Below, in pieces: positions 43,654 to 52,892 of a stretch of 64,000 nt of DNA (positions are counted from its first letter, which is position 1; every line of letters starts with the position of its first letter). The position numbers and the translations under genes are program-made. Source of the stretch: Halolactibacillus miurensis (GTDB lineage Bacteria; Bacillota; Bacilli; Bacillales; Amphibacillaceae); assembly GCF_900116255.1 (NCBI RefSeq), contig NZ_FPAI01000007.1, forward strand, positions 62,001 to 126,000. The letters run 5' to 3'. The notes under the pieces were generated by a model. The model did no database searches. It had not been told where the DNA came from and worked only from the letters and a program-made list of their open reading frames with translations.

Positions 43654-44595
43654 TCAGTCTCCACGACCATATGTTAAGAGCACGGCACCCCATGTTAAAC
43701 CGCCACCAAAGCCAACTAATACAACATTGTCACCTGAGGTAATCTTGTTATTTTGCACTTCTTCTGATAACGCAATTGGAATCGATGCAGCTGAGGTATT
43801 GCCGTATTTGTTAATCGAGTACGCCATTTTCTCTTTTGGAATATCAAGACGCGTACGCGCCGCTTCCATAATCCGGACATTAGCTTGATGTGGAACTAAA
43901 AAGTCAACATCATCTTTTGTTAAGCCGGCTTTTAAGACAACATTCTCACTTGATTCAGGCATTTGACGTACGGCAAACTTAAAGACTTCACGGCCATTCA
44001 TTCGAATCAATTCATTTTCTTGATAAAGAGCAGTGTCTCCTGTACCATCTGCGCCTAATTCAAATGACTTAATTCCGTAACCTTCTGCCACTTGCCCCAT
44101 AACACAAGCACCGGCACCATCACCGAATAATACACACGTATTACGATCGGTCCAATCGGTAATTTTAGATAGTTTTTCTGCTCCAACAACAAGCACTTTT
44201 TCATAGCCGCCGTTTTCAATAAACTGAGCAGCGGTGATCATCCCGTACATAAAACCAGCACAGGCAGCTCCGACATCCATTGCTGCGGCCTTTGTCGCAC
44301 CTAGCCGTTTTTGTAATTGACACGCTACAGAAGGAAACGCCATATCCCCGGTAATCGTCGCTACTAAAATTAAGTCTAACGCTTCCCCATCTATACCTGC
44401 ATCACTTAAGGCCCGTACACTCGCTTCATAGGCTAAATCTGATGTTTCTTCATTCTCACTTGCAATATGTCTTGTTTCTATACCTGTTCGTGATTGAATC
44501 CACTCATCTGATGTTTCCACTATTTTCTCTAAATCCTTATTTGTCATGATGCGTTCAGGCACATAATGCCCTAACCCTAAAATCCCAGCTGTCAT
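43654..44595 (-). CDS. fabH: Beta-ketoacyl-ACP synthase III
   Basis: 313 aa from ATG 44593-44595 with GAGGAG upstream; the frame extends 11 codons further without a ribosome site. Catalytic C112 is in [13 protein letters not shown], with PHQAN and YGNTSAAS supplying His and Asn. It starts fatty acid chains from acyl-CoA and malonyl-ACP. The gene is preceded by a FapR box. Confidence 0.97.
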   Translation of the reverse strand: MTAGILGLGHYVPERIMTNKDLEKIVETSDEWIQSRTGIETRHIASENEETSDLAYEASVRALSDAGIDGEALDLILVATITGDMAFPSVACQLQKRLGATKAAAMDVGAACAGFMYGMITAAQFIENGGYEKVLVVGAEKLSKITDWTDRNTCVLFGDGAGACVMGQVAEGYGIKSFELGADGTGDTALYQENELIRMNGREVFKFAVRQMPESSENVVLKAGLTKDDVDFLVPHQANVRIMEAARTRLDIPKEKMAYSINKYGNTSAASIPIALSEEVQNNKITSGDNVVLVGFGGGLTWGAVLLTYGRGD

Positions 44596-44631
44596 ATCTA
44601 AATACTCCTCACTTATATTTATAATCAAATA

Positions 44632-44648
44632 TTAAGACTTGGTACTAA
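44632..44648. promoter_or_regulatory. FapR operator upstream of fabH
   Basis: On the - strand TTAGTACCAAGTCTTAA matches the FapR consensus in 14 of 17 positions, about 40 bases before the fabH start. Confidence 0.75.
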
Positions 44649-44802
44649 TATATATAATAACGAGAGTAAAATCAAGCTTTTTTAAGCAGTTTCTCGCATA
44701 TTCTTCATTAAACAATGAAATTGTTAAACGGAAACATTTCATTTTCATTAAAAGTTTGCTAGAATATATTAGTTATAATCTTTATATAAATGAGGTGACA
44801 AC

Positions 44803-44970
44803 ATGCGGGTAATTATTTTAATGGTTTGGTCATTTTTTATTTCTGTTCTACTTGGTTACGTTTTATCAAGCATGGCCGGCTCTTCATTTGAATGGTGGCC
44901 AGTCCTTATTTTGACGGCTGTATTTACGCTCATCGGCTTCTTTATTGGTGAGAAATACATTGAAGACTAG
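44803..44970 (+). CDS. YjzD-like small membrane protein (DUF2929)
   Basis: 55 aa. ATG at 44803 with GAGGTGACA just before it. Two membrane segments (IILMVWSFFISVLLGYVLSS and VLILTAVFTLIGFFIG) flank a short loop with SFEWW. The divergent position next to fabH matches yjzD of B. subtilis. Function unknown; the link to fabH is conserved. Confidence 0.78.
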   Translation: MRVIILMVWSFFISVLLGYVLSSMAGSSFEWWPVLILTAVFTLIGFFIGEKYIED

Positions 44971-44994
44971 CGCTAGAGATGATTATTTTAGTCA

Positions 44995-45025
44995 AAGGCC
45001 AAAGCTAGTAGCTTTGGCCTTTTTG
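44995..45025. terminator. Bidirectional terminator after yjzD
   Basis: A perfect 13-bp AAAGGCCAAAGCT/AGCTTTGGCCTTT stem with an AGT loop and T-runs. Confidence 0.88.
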
Positions 45026-45026
45026 A

Positions 45027-45410
45027 TTAAAATAATAATCCAATAGCGGTTAAGGCTGCAAGCGGCAAAAGAAACGGCGCAAAAGGTGATTGTTGATAAT
45101 ACGGCGGCCGGTGATAAGGCGAACCATAAGGTGGTCGGTGATACGGTGGCCGGTGGTATGGCGGTCTGTTATAGGGTGGATTATACGGTGGTCGGTGGTA
45201 CGGTTGCCACGGTTGGTTAGGTGGTCGGTGATACGGTGGTCGATTTCTCTCCCACCCATCGTTAGACGGATTATCCTCCATAATAACCAATTCAACGAAT
45301 TGGTCATCAACAGCTTGCACATAAGCTTGTAACCTATTCCCCTCAGTTGTTTCAACCCATACGTAGCGATTTACATACGGTTCAAGATCAAACTTAGAAT
45401 ATTGATGCAT
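45027..45410 (-). CDS. Pro/Tyr-repeat protein with SH3/LSM-like head and hydrophobic tail
   Basis: 127 aa. Residues 1-45 form a small beta-rich domain (YVNRYVWVETTEGNRLQAYV). Residues about 55-105 are repeats of H-R-P-P-Y in variants. The last 17 residues are hydrophobic (FLLPLAALTAIGLLF). Similar proteins exist in Bacillaceae and some are linked to spores or the cell surface, but I cannot assign a role. ATG 45408-45410 is taken; a GTG just upstream is equally close to GGAG. Confidence 0.7.
   Translation of the reverse strand: MHQYSKFDLEPYVNRYVWVETTEGNRLQAYVQAVDDQFVELVIMEDNPSNDGWERNRPPYHRPPNQPWQPYHRPPYNPPYNRPPYHRPPYHRPPYGSPYHRPPYYQQSPFAPFLLPLAALTAIGLLF
45093..45247. repeat. 15-bp tandem repeat coding for HRPPY units
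   Basis: About ten imperfect copies of a unit like CGGTGGTCGGTGATA on the + strand. The period is 15 bases (five codons), with blocks of 12 and 18 bases mixed in. Repeat number may vary between strains. Confidence 0.8.
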
Positions 45411-45482
45411 CACATGTCACTCCTCTCATATACATTAGAATATGACGAGGCCAAAAACATGTGACACTATGGAGGAATAATT

Positions 45483-46301
45483 ATGACGATATTTTCATTA
45501 GTTTTGTTTTACTTGTTTTTTGGTTTAGTCCAAGGATTGACTGAACCTATCCCCATTTCATCGAGTGGCCATTTGGTCATTATACAAGACTTATTCAATT
45601 TAAAAATGGAGAGCTTAACCTTTGAGGTCCTCGTTAATTTCGCCTCATTACTAGCTGTCTTAGTCATTTATCGACACGATATTATTCGACTAGCAACGAA
45701 TGGTTTAGCCTTCATGTTCAGCAAAACGAAAAAAACGACGGCAATGAAACAAGATTTTATGTTTATTGTGTATGTAATCATCGCCACCATCCCTGCGGGT
45801 GTGATTGGTTTATTATTTGAAGATGTCATCGCAGAAACGTTCGCCGGCGCCAACATGGTCGGTCTGACGTTAATCATCACCGGGATTGCATTATTTATTA
45901 TTCGTAACTTAAAGGGGCAAAAATCAGATCGTGATCTCAGTCTAAAAGATGCAATTATCGTTGGTTTAAGCCAGTCAGTGGCTTTGATTCCAGGTATTAG
46001 TCGCAGTGGCGCGACTATTGTTGCGGCTATGTTACTCGGGATGAAACAAGAAACCGCCTTACGCTTTTCTTTCTTGCTTTACATCCCTGTCTCGCTTGGC
46101 ACCTTCATTTTAAAAGTCTCTGATATCTTTAGCGAAGGTGCAGGGGCAATGGTTTTACCTTATACAGCTGCATTTATCGCCGCACTTATTGCCACGTATT
46201 TCTCGTTACGTTGGTTTATGCATATAATGGAACGTGGTAACTTAATTTATTTCTCTATCTATTGTTTCATTGTCGGTTCATTTGCCTTTTTCATGCTGTA
46301 A
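45483..46301 (+). CDS. uppP: Undecaprenyl-diphosphatase UppP (BacA)
   Basis: 272 aa with about eight membrane segments. The two active-site motifs are present: [15 protein letters not shown] near the start and [10 protein letters not shown] in the second half. It dephosphorylates undecaprenyl pyrophosphate so the lipid carrier can be used again in wall synthesis, and gives bacitracin tolerance. GGAGG precedes the ATG. Confidence 0.95.
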   Translation: MTIFSLVLFYLFFGLVQGLTEPIPISSSGHLVIIQDLFNLKMESLTFEVLVNFASLLAVLVIYRHDIIRLATNGLAFMFSKTKKTTAMKQDFMFIVYVIIATIPAGVIGLLFEDVIAETFAGANMVGLTLIITGIALFIIRNLKGQKSDRDLSLKDAIIVGLSQSVALIPGISRSGATIVAAMLLGMKQETALRFSFLLYIPVSLGTFILKVSDIFSEGAGAMVLPYTAAFIAALIATYFSLRWFMHIMERGNLIYFSIYCFIVGSFAFFML

Positions 46302-46348
46302 GACGCTTATTCATTCACACAACTACCAAATAAGAGGAGGGAGCGTCA

Positions 46349-47050
46349 TTGGCCATGTGTCCACGCATAAATAATCTCCATACAGATACAACAGTGTATT
46401 TCAATCAGCCTGATCATACACTTGATTTATCTAAAGACCAATATTTATTTCGACAAGGCGATGCGGTGACCGACCTTTATCTTATTCGAACCGGCCAAGT
46501 GCTCATCACAAAAACAACACCTGACGGTCGAGAATTATCTTTACGGTTTTTAGGACCGGGTGATTTAATTGGAGAAGTCCTCGTCACCGATGCCTCGACC
46601 CAGTATTTAGTCGACGCAAAAGTGACAGAAGCAGCGACATTAGCTGTCTATAGACAAGATGTGTTAAAACAAGCATTAAAACAAGACGCTGATGCCTTAC
46701 TGGACTTACTAAACTATACACAACTCATGTATAGGAAAGATCAAACAAAATTTCGCGACCTCGTCTTGCATGGAAAAAAAGGAGCCCTTTATTCAATATT
46801 GATTCGTTTAAGCAACAGCTATGGTCAAGAACAAGCAGATGGCATTCACCTAACGCAGTCATTTACGAATCAAGAATTGGCCAACTTTTGTGCCACTTCA
46901 CGCGAATCGGTCAATCGCCTATTGAGTGATTTAAAGAAGCAAAGGGTTATTTCTGAAAAGAACCAACAACTGATCATTCATGACTTGGACTTTTTAAAGC
47001 AAGCCATTAATTGCGATCAATGTCCTGTCGTCCTATGCACGATCAATTAA
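46349..47050 (+). CDS. fnr: Oxygen-sensing regulator Fnr (Bacillus type)
   Basis: 233 aa, started at TTG 46349 because AGGAGG is eight bases upstream. An N-terminal cyclic-nucleotide-like barrel, a dimer helix and a C-terminal helix-turn-helix (FTNQELANFCATSRESVNRLL) make a Crp/Fnr protein. Near the very C-terminus C222-x2-C225-x4-C230 matches the spacing of the [4Fe-4S] ligands of B. subtilis Fnr, and D137 in RDLVLHGKKG matches its fourth, aspartate ligand. So it should sense oxygen through the cluster and turn on anaerobic genes. It follows uppP by 47 bases. Confidence 0.88.
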   Translation: MAMCPRINNLHTDTTVYFNQPDHTLDLSKDQYLFRQGDAVTDLYLIRTGQVLITKTTPDGRELSLRFLGPGDLIGEVLVTDASTQYLVDAKVTEAATLAVYRQDVLKQALKQDADALLDLLNYTQLMYRKDQTKFRDLVLHGKKGALYSILIRLSNSYGQEQADGIHLTQSFTNQELANFCATSRESVNRLLSDLKKQRVISEKNQQLIIHDLDFLKQAINCDQCPVVLCTIN

Positions 47051-47088
47051 TCTCGCATCATCAACCTGATTTTTTATACGTCCATAAA

Positions 47089-47116
47089 AAAGAGAACCCA
47101 AATCGGGTTCTCTTTA
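47089..47116. terminator. Bidirectional terminator between fnr and yitW
   Basis: A perfect 12-bp AAAGAGAACCCA-type stem (AAGAGAACCC/GGGTTCTCTT) with a small loop, T-rich on both strands. Confidence 0.85.
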
Positions 47117-47121
47117 TTCAA

Positions 47122-47433
47122 TCAATCCGGTATACCTAAGGCAATCTTAGCATAACGTGACATCCGGTCTTTACTCCATGGTGGCGACCAAACAATATTC
47201 ACTTCTGTGTCTTTAACTTCTGGTAATTCCATTAGCGCACGCTTCACATCCGCTTCAATGTGTCCAGCGAGTGGACATCCCATGGCTGTTAATGTCATCG
47301 TCACAACCGCTGTTCCTTCCTCATTTAAGTCCACGCCATATACAAGACCTAAATTAACAATATCTATTCCTAGCTCAGGGTCAATGACATTTTCCAATGC
47401 GCCCAGCATATTTTCTTGTAGTGCCTCATCCAT
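47122..47433 (-). CDS. MIP18/DUF59 iron-sulphur assembly factor (YitW)
   Basis: 103 aa with DPELGIDIVNLGLVYGV and TLTAMGCPLAGHIEADV (shown in parts), the PaaD/SufT-type motif including the conserved cysteine, and WSPPWSKDRMS near the end. Such proteins help place Fe-S clusters on client proteins. In B. subtilis yitW belongs to the yitU-yitV-yitW group, which is present here. Confidence 0.9.
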   Translation of the reverse strand: MDEALQENMLGALENVIDPELGIDIVNLGLVYGVDLNEEGTAVVTMTLTAMGCPLAGHIEADVKRALMELPEVKDTEVNIVWSPPWSKDRMSRYAKIALGIPD

Positions 47434-47538
47434 TGTTAGATCCCTCCATCTTTCTTTACTTTTTGTTTGAAAAACTTATCTTTAGTATATACAATTTCTT
47501 ATCAAATTTAAATGACTTTCGCTTAATTCATCCGATCC

Positions 47539-48288
47539 TTATGATTGCGTAAAGAATTGACAACACGCTTCTCTGGCTAAACGACTGACTCTATGACCTT
47601 GATTTGGTTCTTTTACATAGGTCAGATGACCTTTATAGTCAGTATGGTCATTTAACTCCTGCGCAAATTGATCGGTTAAATGAAACGGGACATAGTCATC
47701 CGCTTGACCGTGCCAAATGAAAAGGTCCCGGTGGCCCAGCGCAGCAATATTTTGACTCAAGTCGCGTGTGGCTAAATGCCGTAATAACTGTTGTTCTTCT
47801 GTTTCAGACAGGGGAAAATCACCCTTCTTTAATTCAGCGGTAATATAATGATAGAAGTCAACCAGTTTTGCGCTCCCCATCAACATCGCTGCCTTCTTAA
47901 TAAACGGGTACTGTGTCAGACTCATGGCGGTAATGATGCCACCCATACTTGTCCCGCCGACATATAACGTGGGTTCATCCTTTCCTGTCTTCTCTTTGAT
48001 CCAATCATAAATCACCGCAAGGCGTTGACTGGTCACATCGATAATCTCAAAAAAACGCGCGTTTTGTGTCGAGCGAGAAGCCCGATTAGCTCGACTATGT
48101 AAATAAGCATCAGGTAAAATCACACGATACCCTTGTTTGACTAATTGATACGCCAGAGGCAACTCATCGATACCTTCACCGCCAACACCGTGGTAATAGA
48201 CAATGGTTTCAATCGGCATCATATGATTGACGTTAGGCTGACACACTGTAAGTTTTTGATCTTTTAGTTCGATTGTTTCAACACGCAT
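47539..48288 (-). CDS. Alpha/beta hydrolase, YitV family esterase
   Basis: 249 aa from ATG 48286-48288 with GAGGG upstream. The nucleophile elbow is GGTSMGGI; an oxyanion HGVGG motif is near residue 33; the catalytic Asp (GQADDYVP) and His (NQGHRVS) follow. Substrate unknown. It lies between yitW and divergent yitU, as in B. subtilis. Confidence 0.9.
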   Translation of the reverse strand: MRVETIELKDQKLTVCQPNVNHMMPIETIVYYHGVGGEGIDELPLAYQLVKQGYRVILPDAYLHSRANRASRSTQNARFFEIIDVTSQRLAVIYDWIKEKTGKDEPTLYVGGTSMGGIITAMSLTQYPFIKKAAMLMGSAKLVDFYHYITAELKKGDFPLSETEEQQLLRHLATRDLSQNIAALGHRDLFIWHGQADDYVPFHLTDQFAQELNDHTDYKGHLTYVKEPNQGHRVSRLAREACCQFFTQS

Positions 48289-48453
48289 CAACATCCCTCT
48301 TTCATCTGTTTGTCCTTTTATATTGCTCTTTTTCTCTCTTACTTTATCACGCCCTCATAAAAATTACCACTTATAACCTTTTACGAGATATTTACTTTAC
48401 AGGCGGCCTTTTTTTCTTTACACTTATGTCTAGAAGTGGAGAGTGAAAAAAAT

Positions 48454-49275
48454 ATGAAAAAACATTTAATAGCCTTAGATTTAGATGGAACGTTACTAAC
48501 ATCAACACAAACCATCAGCACCAGAAATAAACGCGCGATTGATCAAGTGCGTGCCCTTGGTCATACTGTTGTTATTGCGACAGGTCGACCACACCGGGCC
48601 AGCATTGATTACTATCATGAACTCGGACTTGATACACCAATGGTGAATTTTAATGGTGCCCTGTTACACCACCCAACAGATAAAAATTGGGAAGCTTTGC
48701 ATTCCCCATTAGGGATAAGAACCGCGAAGAAAATCATTCAAACATGTTACGAATTTGAAGTCAATAATATTATGGCTGAAGTAAAAGATGACGTCTATCT
48801 CGACCGCTATGATGAAGAGATTATGACCATCCTGCACACCCAAAAAGAAAAAGATCCGATTAAAATTGGTAGCTTAAAAAATAGCTTAACGAGTGATCCA
48901 ACATCAATCTTAATTCATCCGAAAGATCACCACGTTGAAGCGTTGCGCAAGCGTCTTGATGATGATCACGCGGACGTTATTGAACATCACCGATGGGGTG
49001 CGCCTTGGAATATGATTGAAATCGTCCGTGAAGGCATGAATAAAGCGGTCGGTTTAAAGCGAATCGCCCACTATTACCATGTGGACCAAGCTAATGTCAT
49101 TGCTTTTGGCGATGAGGATAACGATATAGAGATGCTTGATTACGCTGGCATTGGTGTGAAAATGGCTAATGGTAATGATTGTCTTAATGCCGTCATCAAT
49201 GAAACGACCGACACAAATGACAATGATGGTGTAGCACAATTCTTAGAAGCTTATTTTGAGTTTGATAAGGAGTGA
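48454..49275 (+). CDS. HAD phosphatase of the Cof/YitU type
   Basis: 273 aa from ATG 48454 (MKKHLIALDLDGTLL); a GTG six codons earlier overlaps the ribosome site. The nucleophile pair is D9-x-D11, the cap is of the C2 Cof type, and FGDEDNDIEML near the end binds Mg2+. YitU of B. subtilis dephosphorylates the riboflavin precursor 5-amino-6-(5-phosphoribitylamino)uracil, among other sugar phosphates. That activity is possible here but the substrate cannot be read from the sequence. Confidence 0.9.
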   Translation: MKKHLIALDLDGTLLTSTQTISTRNKRAIDQVRALGHTVVIATGRPHRASIDYYHELGLDTPMVNFNGALLHHPTDKNWEALHSPLGIRTAKKIIQTCYEFEVNNIMAEVKDDVYLDRYDEEIMTILHTQKEKDPIKIGSLKNSLTSDPTSILIHPKDHHVEALRKRLDDDHADVIEHHRWGAPWNMIEIVREGMNKAVGLKRIAHYYHVDQANVIAFGDEDNDIEMLDYAGIGVKMANGNDCLNAVINETTDTNDNDGVAQFLEAYFEFDKE

Positions 49276-49279
49276 TTGT

Positions 49280-49561
49280 ATGTCCATTTTGATTGAAAAG
49301 ACCCCTAATCCACTCGCGATGAAATTCACGTCCCCGAACCAAATATTTGACGGAACAGATAGTTATCCCGTCCATAAAGGTGAGGTCAGTGATTATCAGA
49401 TTCTCAACGACCTCCTCACACTTGACGGGGTCAACCATGTTTTCGGTTACCAAACGTTTATTACCATCATTAAAGAACCAAATGTACATTGGGATCAATT
49501 AATCCCTAGTGTAACGGCTGTGATGACGGCATTTGGTTTGGCAGGCGAGGAAACCGACTAA
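49280..49561 (+). CDS. Nfu N-terminal domain protein
   Basis: 93 aa from ATG 49280 with AAGGAGTG upstream, 4 bases after the yitU stop. It reads IEKTPNPLAMKFTSP and ends with a regular helix, the stand-alone Nfu/NifU N-terminal domain (Nfu_N). In larger proteins this domain is joined to a CxxC cluster-carrying domain that is missing here. A link to Fe-S assembly is plausible, given the nearby yitW. Confidence 0.85.
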   Translation: MSILIEKTPNPLAMKFTSPNQIFDGTDSYPVHKGEVSDYQILNDLLTLDGVNHVFGYQTFITIIKEPNVHWDQLIPSVTAVMTAFGLAGEETD

Positions 49562-49571
49562 TACGTTTCCA

Positions 49572-49608
49572 AACAAAGGACTAAGATGCTTGTCTTAGTC
49601 CTTTGTTA
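49572..49608. terminator. Bidirectional terminator
   Basis: AACAAAGGACTAAGA stem with its perfect complement around TGCTTG; it separates the convergent Nfu-type and ComA-like genes. Confidence 0.85.
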
Positions 49609-49612
49609 ATAT

Positions 49613-50260
49613 TTAAAAATCCAGTTCAACTAATATCCCTAATCGTTTACCTTCTGTAATCGCATCGGCACGTGAGGTGACGTGCATTTTTTGGAAAATT
49701 TTCGTTAAATAACGCTCAACGGTTCGTTTACTCACATGAATTTCTGAGGCGATCTCATCATTTGAGTAACCTTTCTCAACATAGCGTAAGACGTCATGCT
49801 CAACTTCAGTTAAAGACACGCGTCGACCACTACCAACCATCACTTTTTGCCCATCTCGCTTTAACGCATTTAACCATTCCTGTGGAATAACAGCCAAATC
49901 ATTCAGCGCACACATCACAGCATAAATCAGTTGATCATTGGAAAAGTTCTTACTAATAAATCCAACGGCACCTAACTGAACAAGTTTATTAAAGTAAGCG
50001 GTCGTATCATAGCCGGTATAGATTAAAATACGGGCACTTGAATGATAATCTTTAATACTTTGAGTTAATTCGATGCCATTCATCTGAGGCATATGCAAGT
50101 CGACAATATATAAATCATATAAACAGGTCGTCATTTTCAACAAGGCCGCTTCACCTGTTGAGACATAGTCTATCATTAAATCTCCTGTTTCTTCTAATAA
50201 ACGTTTCGTTCCTTCACCGACAATCTTATGATCATCGACTAGTAAGATATGATATGGCAT
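49613..50260 (-). CDS. ComA-like response regulator (NarL/LuxR type)
   Basis: 215 aa. Receiver domain with D54 as phosphate acceptor (YIVDLHMP), DDH at 9-11 and the YTGYD segment near residue 80. A LuxR-type helix-turn-helix follows (GYSNDEIASEIHVSKRTVERYL, in part). VDDHKIVGEGTKRLLE closely resembles ComA of B. subtilis. It starts 10 bases after the kinase gene. It should control a quorum or stress response; ComA targets such as srfA are not in this window. Confidence 0.88.
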   Translation of the reverse strand: MPYHILLVDDHKIVGEGTKRLLEETGDLMIDYVSTGEAALLKMTTCLYDLYIVDLHMPQMNGIELTQSIKDYHSSARILIYTGYDTTAYFNKLVQLGAVGFISKNFSNDQLIYAVMCALNDLAVIPQEWLNALKRDGQKVMVGSGRRVSLTEVEHDVLRYVEKGYSNDEIASEIHVSKRTVERYLTKIFQKMHVTSRADAITEGKRLGILVELDF

Positions 50261-50270
50261 AGCTTCTCTC

Positions 50271-52556
50271 CTAACTATATGGAATATAAATGTGCACAGT
50301 GACGCCTTTACCTACCGTTGATTCAAATTCAAACGTCCCCTTAAAACTTTTAATACGTTCATTTAATGCAAATAAACCTAAGTGATGAACCCCATCGGAT
50401 GACTGTTTTTTTAAATCAACACCGACGCCGTCATCTTTATAATCAATCTTTATACCTGTTTGTTCATGCTTAATAGTTAAGTTAACTTTACTTGCTTTTG
50501 CATGCTTATTGGCATTTGTTAAGAGCTCTTGGACCGCACGATACACAAGTAATTGAATAAAACGAGACTGATAAAAAGAGGGCTCTAAATTGGTGTCCAA
50601 GTATAGTTTGCTATTGCACTGAAGCTCGAATTTCTCGATCAGTTCTTTGATTGCTTCAAGCAACCCAACTTCATCAAGAATGGTTGGATATAGATGACGC
50701 GTTGTTTCTCTCATATCAAAAATAATGTCTTGCATCCGCTCTTCCATCGCTTTGTATTCTTCGGTACGACTTCTATTTGATTTACGCAAGCTTTCTAAGT
50801 CGCGCTTGAGTACAATTAAATCTTGTAAAAAAGTATCATGTAAATCGAGCGCGAGTTGTTTACGTTCAAGTTCGGACCATTCAAATAGCAATCGCGATAA
50901 CCACTCCATATTATCATGATGTTTCGCTTGTTCGAGTTCTTCTAATAAATCTTCGATTTTTGTTCTGTTTTTAAGTGCTAAATCTACAAATTGCACGAGG
51001 GTCGTGACATAGTTTAATTGTTCCTGATTTAACACTTGTTTTGGCTGGAAGAAAAAGATAAACAATTCGCCCTTATAGTTATTGATAGGAATCGCATAAA
51101 GACCAAAACGGCCATTAAGTCGACCAACAACGAGGCGCTGATTAACATAAAAGTTAAGCAGTGGTATATAACGGTCTGGTAAGCGATGCGTCTTAATATG
51201 AGGCATCGTCATCGATCGGTGTTTAAGTACTTTAAAATGTTCAAGCGGGATGACTTCTTTTATTTCTCTCACAAAGCTTTGAATCACATCTCCCCTTGTA
51301 TGATGCGTTTGTAGTTGTGTACTGAAACGGTAATAACTCGCTTGAAAATCGTTTGCCGAGACGAACAGTTGTGGTTTAAAGTAATGTTCTAATTGTTTCT
51401 TCGCAAAAAATAATCCTAAAATAATGATCAAAGTGTATGAAAATAAACTAAATTCTTTTCTAAATTGAAAGGAACTTTCAAACAACATTAAATGAAGTAA
51501 AGTAATGACGGCAGATAAAAATGTCGACAAAATCAGATAATATGGCAGCTTTTTGATTTGTACCCGTAATAAATAAAGTTGATTGGTTAAAATCATATAC
51601 ATTAGACCCATTGGAATAAAGAAGAAAAACACATTGACATATTCAAAAGGGATAATGCCTTCACCTAGCACAAAGTAAGGAATGATATAAAAGAAGATAT
51701 AGGGCAAGACGCCAAGACCAATCGCATAAAATAAGCCATAAAGCGTATCCTTATCCGATTCTTTTTTTAATTGCGTGAGACCAGTGATCATTTGAACGAG
51801 AATCCAGAATACGCTGATACTAAAGGCCGGTAAGATTAAGTCATTGACAGCGAGTTGATCATAAACGAATAAAGCAAACACAATCGTAACAGCACTAAAT
51901 AAATAAAGTGACTGGACCATCCACCAACTAAACCATACCGCTCGTCTCTCTTTGAAAAATTGATACACAAAATGAAAGAACAAGCTCGGTGCCATTAAAA
52001 AACTGATGATTAAAATCAGCTCAGCTATCGGGTATAATTTGATCTGTAAACTAGAGGCGTTGTACGCCACACTAATAATAAACATCGTTAACGTAATCAA
52101 CAGCATACTTAATCCCGTGTCCTTACGCTTCAGATTAATATACACAAAAAAGATGCTGATTAGAAAATAGACACTCGGTAAAAGTAAATAAAAGAAGTAC
52201 TGCAGGAAAATATCCGGTACATATCTCACGCGGTAACTTAATTGACGATCATCCCGTTCAATCGTGAGTGTGTCTACTTGTTCTACTTTCATCTTTCTTA
52301 TAATCGTTTCATGCTGACTAGGTGGGGTGTCGTTAATTGACACAATAAGATCGCCTTCTGATAAACCAACGGCTTTTCCCCATCCTAAACGATGCAAGTG
52401 GGTAATGACATATGTATGTGACTCACTTGTTTCACCTACACTGATGCCGGTAAAAGGCTGTAAATTATTAAAAAATAAATAACTAAAAATAATAATAGTA
52501 GTGACCGTCATCACCATCATGATTTGTGAATAAGATAAGTTTAAACGTTTTCCCAT
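50271..52556 (-). CDS. ComP-like membrane histidine kinase
   Basis: 761 aa from ATG 52554-52556, ten bases after GGAG. An N-terminal membrane segment, an extracytoplasmic PDZ-like loop (GWGKAVGLSEGDLIVSIND), about eight further membrane segments, a GAF-like cytosolic part and a HisKA_3/HATPase module: H573 in LALDLHDTFLQDL and the DDGVGV ATP lid. This layout is that of ComP, the ComX pheromone receptor. No comQ or comX is found upstream, so the signal is unknown. Confidence 0.9.
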   Translation of the reverse strand: MGKRLNLSYSQIMMVMTVTTIIIFSYLFFNNLQPFTGISVGETSESHTYVITHLHRLGWGKAVGLSEGDLIVSINDTPPSQHETIIRKMKVEQVDTLTIERDDRQLSYRVRYVPDIFLQYFFYLLLPSVYFLISIFFVYINLKRKDTGLSMLLITLTMFIISVAYNASSLQIKLYPIAELILIISFLMAPSLFFHFVYQFFKERRAVWFSWWMVQSLYLFSAVTIVFALFVYDQLAVNDLILPAFSISVFWILVQMITGLTQLKKESDKDTLYGLFYAIGLGVLPYIFFYIIPYFVLGEGIIPFEYVNVFFFFIPMGLMYMILTNQLYLLRVQIKKLPYYLILSTFLSAVITLLHLMLFESSFQFRKEFSLFSYTLIIILGLFFAKKQLEHYFKPQLFVSANDFQASYYRFSTQLQTHHTRGDVIQSFVREIKEVIPLEHFKVLKHRSMTMPHIKTHRLPDRYIPLLNFYVNQRLVVGRLNGRFGLYAIPINNYKGELFIFFFQPKQVLNQEQLNYVTTLVQFVDLALKNRTKIEDLLEELEQAKHHDNMEWLSRLLFEWSELERKQLALDLHDTFLQDLIVLKRDLESLRKSNRSRTEEYKAMEERMQDIIFDMRETTRHLYPTILDEVGLLEAIKELIEKFELQCNSKLYLDTNLEPSFYQSRFIQLLVYRAVQELLTNANKHAKASKVNLTIKHEQTGIKIDYKDDGVGVDLKKQSSDGVHHLGLFALNERIKSFKGTFEFESTVGKGVTVHIYIPYS

Positions 52557-52661
52557 AACCTGTAAGCTCCATTTCCCAACCATGTATTTGCTTGTTTTAG
52601 TGTAGCACACATTGACTATTAGCTTCATAAGTATTATGCGGCTAATAATTTTTATAGACAG

Positions 52662-52779
52662 AAAAAAAGCTCGGGGGACATAATCGCCACGAGCTTTTAC
52701 CTTAACATTACCGAATTGTCGAAATATAGCCATTAGGGGAGGTAATGTGTTTCCTATGTAGTGACATAGTGTTTACTTC
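52662..52779 (-). ncRNA. Candidate short leader RNA upstream of the ComP-like gene
   Basis: On the - strand TTCAAT-N16-TAAAAT (-10 at 52786-52791) is followed after about 80 bases by an AAAAGCTCG stem-loop (52665-52698) with seven T. The resulting RNA would be about 118 nt and end 106 bases before the comP start. A 19-codon ORF (52708-52767) lies in it but has a poor ribosome site. It may be an attenuated comP leader or a separate small RNA. Confidence 0.35.
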
Positions 52780-52805
52780 CCTTTTATTTTAGCATAGCTA
52801 AGTAA

Positions 52806-52852
52806 ATATTGAACCGACAATTTAATAAAAATTACCGCCACGTGGTGTCGGT
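52806..52852 (-). terminator. Possible terminator after the YitT gene
   Basis: AACCGACA and TGTCGGTT, 8-bp arms with a loop of about 25 bases, followed by AT-rich sequence but no clean T-run. Weak. Confidence 0.4.
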
Positions 52853-52892
52853 TTTACAATTAAGCAAGTTATTAACTGTGTATTTTTCCCTT

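Noticed and set aside
45093-45247. Tandem repeats as a CRISPR array
   Set aside because: The units are directly adjacent with a codon-based 15-bp period, have no unique spacers and no cas genes are near.
45050-45355. Alternative - strand frame rich in Thr, Asp and His in the repeat region
   Set aside because: A repeat-driven shadow of the HRPPY gene; the chosen frame has the ribosome site and a plausible fold at both ends.
52557-52892. comX or comQ gene upstream of the ComP-like kinase
   Set aside because: No isoprenyl transferase frame, and the only short ORF (52708-52767) lacks the tryptophan that ComX needs and a good ribosome site.
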